From Pseudomonadota bacterium (GTDB lineage Bacteria; Pseudomonadota; Alphaproteobacteria; Rhizobiales; Rhizobiaceae): a DNA stretch of 64,000 bases. The stretch covers positions 1 through 64,000 of the forward strand of contig JAEZXX010000059.1 of the NCBI GenBank assembly GCA_023419535.1, read 5' to 3'. Made by a program: the position numbers and the translations under genes. The notes beneath the pieces were generated by a model, which was not told where the DNA came from, made no database searches, and was given only the letters and a program-made list of their open reading frames with translations. Position 1 is the stretch's first letter. Each line of letters opens with the position of its first letter. Positions 50,445-57,535 of this stretch are shown piece by piece.

Positions 50445-51179
50445 TTGTTCCTGTCGCGGCTGGCGCTCGGACTGACGCATCTCGTCTATCCGCCGGTCTG
50501 TCTCAGCTGCCGCGCGGCGGTCGGCACGGACGCGGCGCTTTGCGCCGATTGCTGGACCGGCGCGCGGTTTCTCGAACGCCCCTTCTGCGAGGTGCTCGGC
50601 CTGCCCTTCCCCTACGAGGTGGAGAGCGGCTCGGTCTCACCCCTTGCCATCGCCGAGCCTCCGCCCTTCGCCCGCGCCCGTGCGGCCATGGTGCACGAGG
50701 GCGTCGGCGCCCGCCTCGTCGCGCAGCTGAAATACGCCGACCGGACCGATCTCGCCTCCGCCATGGCGGCCTGGATGGAGCGGGCGGGGGCCGAGCTGCT
50801 GGCGGAGGCCGACGCCCTCGTCCCGGTGCCGCTCCATCGCAGCCGGCTGGTCCGCCGGCGCTTCAACCAGGCCGCCGAGCTCGCCCGGAACCTCGGCGCC
50901 CGCACGCGGATCGCCCACCGTCCGCTGGCGCTCCGGCGCGTCAAGGCGACGGCGACGCAGGTCGGGCTGGGCGCGAGGGCGCGCGAAGAGAACGTGCGCG
51001 GCGCCTTTCGCGTCGCGGAGAACCGGAGGCAGGAGATCGAGGGCCGGCGCATCCTCCTCGTCGACGACGTCTTCACGACCGGCTCGACGGTCTCCAGCGC
51101 GGCCCGCGCCCTGAAGCGCGCCGGCGCGCTGCGGGTCGACGTCCTGACCTTTTCCAGGGTTGCGGAGACCATGCTCTGA
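50445..51179 (+). CDS. comF: ComF family phosphoribosyltransferase-like protein
   Basis: 244-residue ComF family protein. An N-terminal four-cysteine zinc-like cluster (VCLSCRA ... LCADCW, residues about 18-36) is followed by a PRTase domain: VPVPLHRSRLVRRRFNQAAELAR near 125-147 and the PRPP-type motif ILLVDDVFTTGSTV near 205. ComF is required for DNA uptake in Haemophilus and Bacillus; in non-competent bacteria its role is unclear. TTG 50445 has GGAAAGGA six bases upstream, which favours it over the in-frame GTG at 50418. grxC follows after 37 nt. Confidence 0.9.
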   Translation: MFLSRLALGLTHLVYPPVCLSCRAAVGTDAALCADCWTGARFLERPFCEVLGLPFPYEVESGSVSPLAIAEPPPFARARAAMVHEGVGARLVAQLKYADRTDLASAMAAWMERAGAELLAEADALVPVPLHRSRLVRRRFNQAAELARNLGARTRIAHRPLALRRVKATATQVGLGARAREENVRGAFRVAENRRQEIEGRRILLVDDVFTTGSTVSSAARALKRAGALRVDVLTFSRVAETML

Positions 51180-51216
51180 CAGCATATGACGGGCGATCCC
51201 CTTCGCGAGGCGCATC

Positions 51217-51477
51217 ATGCCCGACATCGTCATCTACACCCGAGACTTCTGCGGTTTCTGCGCTCGCGCCAAAGGGCTCCTTCAGTCGAAGGGGCTCGCC
51301 TTCGAAGAGAAGGACGCGACCTACGAGCCGGCGCTGCGGCAGGAGATGATGCAGCGCTCGGGGCGCACGACCTTCCCCCAGATCTTCATCGGCGACACCC
51401 ATGTCGGGGGGTGCGACGATCTCTTCGCCCAAGAGCGCGACGGGCGGCTCGACGCGCTCTTGGCTCCGACCGCCTGA
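51217..51477 (+). CDS. grxC: glutaredoxin 3
   Basis: 86-residue dithiol glutaredoxin with an N-terminal CGFC active site in YTRDFCGFCARAKGLL, the cis-proline motif GRTTFPQIFIGDTHVGGCDDL near 50-70, as in GrxC. It reduces protein disulphides and mixed disulphides with glutathione. CGFC replaces the more common CPYC. It starts after GAGGC with ATG 51217, 37 nt after comF, and ends one base before the next ATG, so comF, grxC and the hydrolase gene form an operon. Confidence 0.95.
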   Translation: MPDIVIYTRDFCGFCARAKGLLQSKGLAFEEKDATYEPALRQEMMQRSGRTTFPQIFIGDTHVGGCDDLFAQERDGRLDALLAPTA

Positions 51478-51478
51478 C

Positions 51479-52348
51479 ATGCCGGCCCGCTTTCGCGCCG
51501 CCATCGTCCAGATGCGCTCGGGCACGGACCCTGCGCGCAACATCGAGGCCCTGGAGCGCCTCGTCGCGGAAGCGGCGGGCAGGGGCGCGGCCTACGTTCA
51601 GACGCCGGAGATGACGGGCGCGCTGATGCGCGACCGCGAGCGCTTCCGCTCGGCTCTGCGCCGCGAGGAGGACGATCCCGTGGTCGCGGCTGCGAGCGCC
51701 CTTGCGCGGCGCCATTCGATCCTGCTCCACATCGGCTCGACCGCGGTCGACGCGGGCGAGGGGAAGGCCGCCAACCGCGCCTTCCTGTTCGGTCCGGACG
51801 GGTCGCGGATCGAGACCTACGACAAGATCCACATGTTCGACGTCGATCTCGACAAGGGCGAGAGCTGGCGCGAATCGAACACCTATCGGCCCGGCACGCG
51901 CGCGAGCGTCGCGGACCTGACGGCCGGGACGGCGTCGTTCCGCCTCGGCCTCGCCGTCTGCTACGACATTCGCTTTCCCGAGCTGTTCCGGGCTCAGGCG
52001 CTCGCCGGGGCGCAGGTGCTGACCGCGCCCGCGGCCTTTACCCGCCAGACCGGCGAGGCGCACTGGCACGTTCTGCAGCGCGCCCGCGCCATCGAGAACG
52101 GCGCCTTCCTCGTCTCCGCCGCGCAAGGGGGAATCCACGAGGACGGCCGCGAGACCTTCGGCCATTCGCTGATCGTCGACCCTTGGGGACGTGTCGTCGC
52201 GGAGGTCGCGGGCGACGAGCCCGGGATCGCGGTCGCCGAGATCGACGTCGGCGAGGTCCAGGCCGCACGCGCGAAGATTCCCAACCTCGTCAACCGGCGT
52301 GCCTTCTCGGCGGACTTCCCGCCCCGCGCGGACGAGCGACCCCGATGA
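51479..52348 (+). CDS. carbon-nitrogen hydrolase (nitrilase superfamily, NIT2/Nit1-like)
   Basis: 289-residue amidase of the nitrilase superfamily with the catalytic triad Glu in VQTPEMTG (about 43), Lys in TYDKIHMFDVDL near 117 and Cys in LAVCYDIRFPELFR near 160, followed by PAAFT. Closest resemblance is to Nit-type omega-amidases, which hydrolyse deaminated glutathione or alpha-ketoglutaramate; its place next to glutaredoxin fits glutathione repair, but that is inference. The ATG lies one base after the grxC stop, and its own stop overlaps the DUF1178 start as ATGA. Confidence 0.9.
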   Translation: MPARFRAAIVQMRSGTDPARNIEALERLVAEAAGRGAAYVQTPEMTGALMRDRERFRSALRREEDDPVVAAASALARRHSILLHIGSTAVDAGEGKAANRAFLFGPDGSRIETYDKIHMFDVDLDKGESWRESNTYRPGTRASVADLTAGTASFRLGLAVCYDIRFPELFRAQALAGAQVLTAPAAFTRQTGEAHWHVLQRARAIENGAFLVSAAQGGIHEDGRETFGHSLIVDPWGRVVAEVAGDEPGIAVAEIDVGEVQAARAKIPNLVNRRAFSADFPPRADERPR

Positions 52349-52815
52349 TCCGCTTCGATCTTCGCTGCGGCGCGGGCCACGGCTTCGACGGCTGGTTCCG
52401 CTCCGGCGCCGATTTTGAGCGCCAGCAGGCCGGCCATCTCGTCACCTGTCCGCACTGCGGGACGGGCGCGGTGGAGAAGGCCTTGATGGCGCCCGCTGTC
52501 GCCAGCGCGACGCGCCGGCGGGCCGAGACCGGGCCGGCGCCCGCCGCGGCACAACCCTTCGCGCCAGTCGCCGGCGGCCTCGCGCCGGAGAAGGCCGCCG
52601 AAATCCGGGCCCAGTTCCAGGCGCTGGCCCGCGAATTGCGCAAGGGGTCCGACGACGTGGGGGAGCGGTTCGCGGAGGAGGCGCGGCGCATCCATTTCGG
52701 CGAAGCGCAGGAGCGGCGCATCCACGGGCGCGCCACGCCCGACGAGGTCCGCTCGCTCGCCGAGGACGGCATTCCGGCTTTGCCGCTTCCCGCGCTGCCG
52801 GAGGACCGCCATTGA
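52345..52815 (+). CDS. DUF1178 family protein
   Basis: 156-residue DUF1178 protein. It begins MIRFDLRCGAGHGFDGWFRS and has a zinc-ribbon-like pair, LRCGAGH and CPHCGTG, so metal binding is likely. GEAQERRIHGRATPDEVRSLAEDGI in the C-terminal third is the family signature. Function unknown; it follows the nitrilase-like gene in many alpha- and betaproteobacteria. ATG 52345 overlaps the previous stop, and its own stop overlaps the TTG start of the next gene. Confidence 0.9.
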   Translation: MIRFDLRCGAGHGFDGWFRSGADFERQQAGHLVTCPHCGTGAVEKALMAPAVASATRRRAETGPAPAAAQPFAPVAGGLAPEKAAEIRAQFQALARELRKGSDDVGERFAEEARRIHFGEAQERRIHGRATPDEVRSLAEDGIPALPLPALPEDRH

Positions 52816-53120
52816 GCCTCGAAGCGCCGCGCGGAAAGGTCTGGCGCAAGGCGCCGAGCCCCTGCATCTCCGTCTGCAAGTTCAAGGACAAGGGGCGCTG
52901 CATCGGCTGCGCGATGACCAAGCCCGAGAAGAAGGCGTTCAAGCGGCTGAAGAAGAAGGAGGCCAAGAAGGACTTCTTCCTCGAACTCCTCGGGCGGCTC
53001 GAGGCGAACGGGCGTCTTGCCTACTGGACCCGCATGTATCGCCGCCGCTGCGCCCGGAAGGGCCGGCCGTGTCCGCTCGATCGGCTGGACCCGGTGGAAA
53101 AGGTCGACCGGGCCGCCTAA
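52812..53120 (+). CDS. DUF1289 family cysteine-rich protein, first copy
   Basis: 102-residue DUF1289 protein. The family four-cysteine motif is SPCISVCKFKDKGRCIGCAMT near residues 17-35, which may bind zinc or an iron-sulphur cluster. A strongly basic KKAFKRLKKKEAKK stretch follows, and YWTRMYRRRCARKGRPCPL near the end carries two more cysteines. TTG 52812 overlaps the DUF1178 stop (TTGA). Function unknown. The next gene is a paralogue. Confidence 0.85.
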   Translation: MSLEAPRGKVWRKAPSPCISVCKFKDKGRCIGCAMTKPEKKAFKRLKKKEAKKDFFLELLGRLEANGRLAYWTRMYRRRCARKGRPCPLDRLDPVEKVDRAA

Positions 53121-53152
53121 CTGGAGCGGTTCCAGAGACCGGGCGGTGAGAC

Positions 53153-53446
53153 GTGGGCGAAGCGACGAACGAAAGCGACCTGCGGGCGGCTTGGGCGAGC
53201 GCCCCGTCTCCCTGCGTCGACGTGTGCAAGTACAAGCGCGCGGGGCGCTGCGTCGGCTGCTCGATGACCAAGGCGGAGAAGGACAGCTTCCCGTCCTCCG
53301 CCGGCGCGGCGGCCAAGCGCGCCTTCTTCGAGACCCTGTTCGAGCGGCTGCGCACCGAGCACAAGAACCCGGCCTTCTGGGCGATCGCCTATCGCCGCAA
53401 ATGCGAGCGCGACGGCGTGCCGTGCCCGCTCGACTTCGAGGACTGA
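53153..53446 (+). CDS. DUF1289 family cysteine-rich protein, second copy
   Basis: 97-residue paralogue of the preceding gene, 32 nt downstream. It has the same core SPCVDVCKYKRAGRCVGCSMTKAEK near 20-44 and the C-terminal WAIAYRRKCERDGVPCPLDFED, but a different acidic N-terminus and a shorter middle with few lysines. The start is GTG 53153. Identity between copies is clear but far from complete, so the duplication is old. A strong hairpin follows. Confidence 0.83.
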   Translation: MGEATNESDLRAAWASAPSPCVDVCKYKRAGRCVGCSMTKAEKDSFPSSAGAAAKRAFFETLFERLRTEHKNPAFWAIAYRRKCERDGVPCPLDFED

Positions 53447-53465
53447 CCGGCTCGCTCAGATACGC

Positions 53466-53493
53466 AAAAGCCCGCCGGGACGAACCGGCGGGC
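53466..53493 (-). terminator. terminator of the GNAT/dps strand
   Basis: Nine-bp perfect stem GCCCGCCGG-N6-CCGGCGGGC (53470-53493). Read on the minus strand it is followed by TTTT (53469-53466), placing it just after the stop of the minus-strand GNAT gene. It may also stop the DUF1289 transcript coming from the other side. Confidence 0.8.
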
Positions 53494-53497
53494 CCTC

Positions 53498-54001
53498 TCA
53501 TCCGGTGGTCTGCCGCATGACCCGGCAGGTTCTCACAATCCCAGGCATGATTTCGGTTTCTGCCAAGTCGAGCGTTCGGAAACCATGCTTGCGGTAAAAG
53601 CCAATCGCCTGAACGCTCGATTCCAGGACGTGAACCTCGATCGGGCGCTTTCCTGCAACTCCACGAACAGCGCGAAGCAGCAGCGCACCGGCGCCGGAAC
53701 GCTGGTGGCGTGGTAGAATATACTTGCCCCAAAGGTAGACGGTCGGACGGTCGTCGGAATGGACGGCCGTGCCGACGACGTTTCCGTTATGGATAAGGCA
53801 TAGACCCAGCGCTCCCCTGGGGATCAGGCTGGATGTCCCCCGCCGGTCGATCTCGCGAATCATCGCCTTGACGGCTTCAAACCCCAAGGTGGACGCGTAG
53901 GTCGCGGCCCAAGTAGAACGCCACACCGCAACCATGCGCTCGGCGTCACTGCTGACGGATGGCCTGACGAGGTATGCGCTACGCACGCACACCTCGCCCA
54001 C
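53498..54001 (-). CDS. GNAT family N-acetyltransferase
   Basis: 167-residue acetyltransferase. VRPSVSSDAERMVAVWRSTWAATY at the N-terminus, the acetyl-CoA loop KYILPRHQRSGAGALLLRAV near 95-114, then VHVLESSVQAIGFYRKHGFRTL near 122-143, a complete GNAT core similar to RimI-like proteins. Codon use is visibly more A/T-rich than neighbours, which suggests later acquisition. It lies 41 nt downstream of dps on the same strand and ends at a strong terminator. ATG 54001 or GTG 53986 could be the start. Substrate unknown. Confidence 0.85.
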   Translation of the reverse strand: MGEVCVRSAYLVRPSVSSDAERMVAVWRSTWAATYASTLGFEAVKAMIREIDRRGTSSLIPRGALGLCLIHNGNVVGTAVHSDDRPTVYLWGKYILPRHQRSGAGALLLRAVRGVAGKRPIEVHVLESSVQAIGFYRKHGFRTLDLAETEIMPGIVRTCRVMRQTTG

Positions 54002-54042
54002 AGTCTTCCACGATCGAACCTGTCCTCGATCTGCGGTGCGGC

Positions 54043-54516
54043 CTACTTGAGGTGGGCGCGCAGGAACCAGGCGAACTTGTCGTGCGTCTCGATGCGCGCC
54101 GTGGCGAGGTCGTTGGTCGCCCAGTCGCCATGCTCCTCGGCGACCTGCGCCAGCGAGGAGAGAGTCGCCGACAGGGTCTCCTGGTCCTTGAGGAGCGCCT
54201 CGATCATGCCGCGCGCATCGGCGTGGCCGTCGTGCTCCTTGACCGCCGACCGCTCAAGATAGACCGAATGACGGCCCTCCGCATGCGCGTCGAACGCCTT
54301 GATGCGCTCGGCCAGCGTATCCTGGGCCTCGAAATGGTCCTCGTAGATCTTCTGGAACAGCTCGTGCAGCGGCCCGAAGGACATGCCGGTGACGTTCCAG
54401 TGGAAGTTCTGCGCCTTCAGCGTCTCGACGGCGGTCTCCGCCAGGGCCTGCGTCAGGCCGTTGACGATGTCTTCCTTGGCGGTCGGCTCGATCTTGGCGG
54501 CGACGAAGCTGCCCAT
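54043..54516 (-). CDS. dps: Dps family ferritin-like DNA-binding protein
   Basis: 157-residue Dps, which forms a twelve-subunit shell that oxidises and stores iron and protects DNA. The intersubunit ferroxidase residues are in QNFHWNVTGMSFGPLHELF and YEDHFEAQDTLAERI near 38-70, the two segments of the family signature. AAGGAG lies before ATG 54516. Upstream are a probable promoter (TTGATT-N17-TAGTTT) and two Irr-box-like palindromes, so iron control is likely. The GNAT gene downstream may be read through. Confidence 0.94.
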   Translation of the reverse strand: MGSFVAAKIEPTAKEDIVNGLTQALAETAVETLKAQNFHWNVTGMSFGPLHELFQKIYEDHFEAQDTLAERIKAFDAHAEGRHSVYLERSAVKEHDGHADARGMIEALLKDQETLSATLSSLAQVAEEHGDWATNDLATARIETHDKFAWFLRAHLK

Positions 54517-54561
54517 GGGAGTCTCCTTCAGGTGCGGTTTGGCGGGGCGGCGTCCGCCCGA

Positions 54562-54578
54562 ATTGGAATGATTACAAA
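54562..54578 (-). promoter_or_regulatory. Irr-box-like element, proximal
   Basis: ATTGGAA-TGA-TTACAAA; on the dps strand TTTGTAATCATTCCAAT. It resembles the iron control element TTTAGAA-N3-TTCTAAA bound by Irr in Hyphomicrobiales and overlaps the -10 of the dps promoter. Confidence 0.5.
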
Positions 54579-54604
54579 CTAAAGGGCGCGACGGTGCAAA
54601 TCAA
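54576..54604 (-). promoter_or_regulatory. candidate dps promoter
   Basis: On the minus strand TTGATT (54604-54599), 17-bp spacer and TAGTTT (54581-54576), about 60 bp before the dps start, flanked by the two Irr-box-like sites. Confidence 0.45.
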
Positions 54605-54610
54605 CCCCTC

Positions 54611-54627
54611 TTTGGAATGATTCTAAA
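54611..54627 (-). promoter_or_regulatory. Irr-box-like element, distal
   Basis: TTTGGAA-TGA-TTCTAAA; on the dps strand TTTAGAATCATTCCAAA, one mismatch from a perfect TTTAGAA-N3-TTCTAAA. It lies just upstream of the dps -35, 49 bp from the proximal element. Confidence 0.6.
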
Positions 54628-54768
54628 CAGTCTTCCGGATGGTCAGCTGGGGAAACCGGAGCGGTGCGGTCGAGTTCCGGGAAGGCGTGCGGTTCGGGTC
54701 GATGGCGTGGGTCGTGGAACGGCGCGGTGCTCGGGGCTTCCCCTTTCTTCCGCATGCGGGAGACGGTC

Positions 54769-54989
54769 CGGCAGGGGGATGAGGGCTTCGAAGAGCGAGG
54801 CATGGCCATGCCTCGCTGGAGCCCTTCGCGACCTCACCCGGCCGCTTCGCGGCCAACCTCTCCCGGAACAGGAAAGGGTGGCGCTCCTCACGGAGGTGGG
54901 GGCGGAGGAGGAACTGCCTCCTTCTCCCGGAACGGTGGAGCTCGATGGGCGGCTCGTCCATACGGCAGGGGATGACGGCTTCGAAAAGC
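54769..54989. repeat. intergenic repeat element with direct near-repeats and palindromes
   Basis: Part of the 484-bp gene-free gap 54517-55000. A 28-bp unit CGGCAGGGGGATGAGGGCTT... (54769-54796) recurs as a near copy at 54963-54989. Between them lie a 24-bp perfect palindrome (54794-54817), the hairpin GGCCGC-TTC-GCGGCC (54840-54854) and CTCACCCGG/CCTCTCCCGG strings of the sort found in dispersed intergenic repeats of proteobacteria. No transposase is present. Confidence 0.55.
54794..54817. repeat. 24-bp perfect palindrome
   Basis: AGCGAGGCATGG followed directly by its exact reverse complement CCATGCCTCGCT. It starts at the end of the first near-repeat copy and could extrude as a cruciform or act as a protein site. 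Confidence 0.6.
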
Positions 54990-55000
54990 CCATCCCACGT

Positions 55001-55474
55001 TCAGGCGTCGAGCGCCTGCACCAATCCATGCGAGACGAAACGCATCCAGCGGCGCGACTGCGGTGCGATGCGCCATGCGACCAGGGCAGCGGCGGCCCGC
55101 TGATCGCCGCTCCTATAAGCCGCGATCAGGCGGAGCAGCCAGCATTCGTCGTCGCTGACCGCGACGGCGCCCGGCCGATAGAAGGTCATGTCCGAGGTCG
55201 AGGTCGCCGACAGGCCGTGGAAGAACACCGAAGCGTAGCGCTCCAGCGAGACGTCGCGCGTCCCGGCCAGGAGGTAGCAGGCGCGCTCCAGATCGCTGCG
55301 CGGCGCGAGCTGGGCGCGCAGCGCCAGCCAGCGCAGCCGGTCGAGCTCGCGTCGCTCGCAGGCGTCGAGCGTGCGTGCCGCCGCGATCCGCTCCGCCGTC
55401 GGGCAGCGGGGGAAGGTCAGGACCCGGCGGTCCTCCGCTTCGTTGGACACTCGCAATGCGGTCGCCGGCATCAT
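55001..55474 (-). CDS. hypothetical protein
   Basis: 157-residue soluble protein that I do not recognise. It is rich in Arg, Ala and Leu with helices such as ERRELDRLRWLALRAQL near 45 and ACYLLAGTRDVSLERYASVFFHGL near 64-87; SDDECWLLRLIAAYRSGDQRAAAALVAW near 108-135 and RRWMRFVSHGLVQAL end the chain. No catalytic motif is visible. Two ATGs in a row (55474, 55471) are possible starts. The gene lies between the repeat region and ubiG on the same strand as ubiG. Confidence 0.6.
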   Translation of the reverse strand: MMPATALRVSNEAEDRRVLTFPRCPTAERIAAARTLDACERRELDRLRWLALRAQLAPRSDLERACYLLAGTRDVSLERYASVFFHGLSATSTSDMTFYRPGAVAVSDDECWLLRLIAAYRSGDQRAAAALVAWRIAPQSRRWMRFVSHGLVQALDA

Positions 55475-55570
55475 CCGTCCCGTCGAGGATCCGCCCCGGG
55501 GGCGGCCTTAAAACTTGATCCGATGGGGCAGGTATTATCAGGTCGCCCCCGCCTTGGCAAAGCCCGGCCG

Positions 55571-56314
55571 CTACATCCGGCGGGCGACGACCATGTAGTT
55601 CACGTCCATGTCCGGCGAGCGGCGCCATTCGTCGGCCAGCGGATGGTAGACCACGCCCGTCTCGCCCGCCATGGTCAGACCGGCCCGGGTCAGAGCGTCC
55701 TCGATCTCGGACGGCTTCACGAGCTTGGAGTACTGGTGCGTGCCCTTCGGCAGCCAGCCGAGCACGTATTCGGCGCCCACGATCGCGAAGGTCAGCGCCT
55801 TGAAGGTGCGGTTGATCGTGGCGACGAAGAGGAGCCCGCCGGGCTTCACCATGTTGGCGCAGGAGCTGAGGAACAGCTCGACGTCGGAGACGTGCTCCAC
55901 CACTTCGAGGGCGAGCACGACGTCGAAGGTCTCGCCCGCCGCGTCGAGCGCCTCGGCGGTCGTCGCGCGATAGTCGATGGACAGGCCGCTCTCCTGCGCA
56001 TGCAGCCGAGCGACCTCGATGTTGGTCGCCGAGGCGTCCACCCCGACGACCTCGGCGCCGAGCCGCGTCATGGGCTCGCAGATCAGCCCGCCCCCGCAGC
56101 CGATGTCGAGGACCCGCAGGCCCTCGAACGGGCGGGTCGACTGCAAGTCGCGTGCGAAGTTGCCGCCGATCTTCTCGCGCAGATAGGCGAGGCGAACGGG
56201 GTTGAACTTGTGGAGCGGTTTGAACTGCCCCTTCGGGTTCCACCACTCCGCCGCGAGCTTCGAGAACCGCTCGATCTCGCCGTCGTCGATCGTCGTCGCG
56301 CGTGCTTCGTTCAT
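55571..56314 (-). CDS. ubiG: ubiquinone biosynthesis O-methyltransferase
   Basis: 247-residue methyltransferase that carries out both O-methylations of the ubiquinone ring. It starts with the UbiG block RFSKLAAEWWNPKGQFKPLHKFNP near 16-39, then the SAM loop VLDIGCGGGLICEPM near 70, VVGVDASATNIEVAR near 89 and ALEVVEHV near 135; FVATINRTFKAL near 167 is the family motif. Start 56314. It occupies the usual spot beside lysC, but a divergent SDR gene lies between them here. Confidence 0.96.
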   Translation of the reverse strand: MNEARATTIDDGEIERFSKLAAEWWNPKGQFKPLHKFNPVRLAYLREKIGGNFARDLQSTRPFEGLRVLDIGCGGGLICEPMTRLGAEVVGVDASATNIEVARLHAQESGLSIDYRATTAEALDAAGETFDVVLALEVVEHVSDVELFLSSCANMVKPGGLLFVATINRTFKALTFAIVGAEYVLGWLPKGTHQYSKLVKPSEIEDALTRAGLTMAGETGVVYHPLADEWRRSPDMDVNYMVVARRM

Positions 56315-56412
56315 GCGTGGTCCTCTCGGCCCTTGCGTTCTCGCGATGCCGCATGGCCGCATGGGCGGTCCGAAGTCAAGCCGCCGGATCAACCGCAGCG
56401 CGACGAGGAAGC

Positions 56413-57258
56413 TCAGCCCCCCACGATGGTTCCGCCGTTCGGATGTAGCACCTGGCCGGTCATGAAGGACGCGTCCTCGCAGGCGAGGAAGAGGATGGAC
56501 GGGGCGATTTCGTTGGGCTGGCCGGCCCGGCCCATCGGCGACTGCGAACCGAAACCCTCCACCTTCTCGGGCGGGAAGGACATGGGGATGAAGGGCGTCC
56601 ACACCGGTCCCGGCGCGACGCCGTTCACGCGGATGTTCCGGTCCACCAGATTGGAGGCCATGGACCGCGTCAGGGCGGTGATGGCGCCTTTGGTCGAGGA
56701 ATAGGCGATCAGGGAATCGTTGCCCTTGAAGGAGTTCACCGACGTTACGTTCACGATTGCGGCACCGTCCTTCAGATGATCGAGAGCCGCCTGCATCATG
56801 TAGACATAGCCGTAGACGTTGATCTCGAAGTGCTTGGCGAGTTCCTCGGGCGTCAGCTGCCGCAGATCCTCGTCCTCGGACTGGTGCCCGGCATTGTTGA
56901 CCAGGATGTCGAGGCGACCGAACTGCGAGACGACCCGCTCCACGGCGTCGTGGCAGAAGGCCTTGGACCGCACGTCGCCGGCGATCAGAAGGCAGCGGGC
57001 GCCCTCGGCCTCGACGGCCTGCCGCGTCGCCTGCGCGTCCTCCTCCTCGTCGAGATACATGACCGCGACGTCCGCGCCCTCGCGGGCGAGCAGCACGGCG
57101 GAGGCGCGGCCGATGCCGCTGTCGCCGCCGGTGACGATCGCCACCTTGCCCTCCACGCGCCCCGAGCCGGGGTAGCGCGGCATGAACTCGGGCGCGGGGG
57201 TCATCTCCGCCTCGCGGCCGGGCGTCTGGTCCTGATGCTGGGCCGGAATCTGGCTCAT
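56413..57258 (-). CDS. SDR family oxidoreductase (general stress type)
   Basis: 281-residue short-chain dehydrogenase/reductase of the YdaD/YhdF-like stress group. Cofactor loop VTGGDSGIGRA near residue 43, NNAGHQ near 125, Ser in NVTSVNSF and the catalytic YSSTK near 187, PGPVWTPFIP near 218 and the C-terminal LFLACEDASFMTGQVLHPNGG. The N-terminal 35 residues (HQDQTPGREAEM) are typical of this NADP-dependent group. AAGGAAC precedes ATG 57258. Substrate unknown. It separates ubiG from lysC. Confidence 0.9.
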   Translation of the reverse strand: MSQIPAQHQDQTPGREAEMTPAPEFMPRYPGSGRVEGKVAIVTGGDSGIGRASAVLLAREGADVAVMYLDEEEDAQATRQAVEAEGARCLLIAGDVRSKAFCHDAVERVVSQFGRLDILVNNAGHQSEDEDLRQLTPEELAKHFEINVYGYVYMMQAALDHLKDGAAIVNVTSVNSFKGNDSLIAYSSTKGAITALTRSMASNLVDRNIRVNGVAPGPVWTPFIPMSFPPEKVEGFGSQSPMGRAGQPNEIAPSILFLACEDASFMTGQVLHPNGGTIVGG

Positions 57259-57535
57259 CGGTCTCGTTCCTTCGATCGTGTCTGAAGCCGCGTGCCGGGC
57301 AGCGGCTGGCGTCGAGGGCGAAGCGATGTCGGCAAGTCCACGTTCCGCCGTTCGCGCCATCGGTTCGTTTGCCGCCCACGGGTTCCGTTCCGGCGGCGCG
57401 GCGTTTCTTGCGCCGGACCACCAAACCGGCTACTGCCGCCCTGCCTGTCGTTCGGGGTCTTGATGGAGGAGAGCCGGAGCGGCTCGCACTGTATCCATCA
57501 CGACCCGCCCTTCGGCAGAGAACCGGCATTTCCCC

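Noticed and set aside
54617..55000. Several overlapping plus- and minus-strand open frames in the repeat region
   Set aside because: They run through palindromes and near-repeats, have no ribosome sites or recognisable motifs and continue as antisense frames into ubiG.
57259..57535. General-stress (EcfG-type) promoter for the SDR gene
   Set aside because: GTTCC occurs several times (GGAAC on the minus strand), but none has a matching -10 element (AACG on the plus strand) at 16-17 bp.
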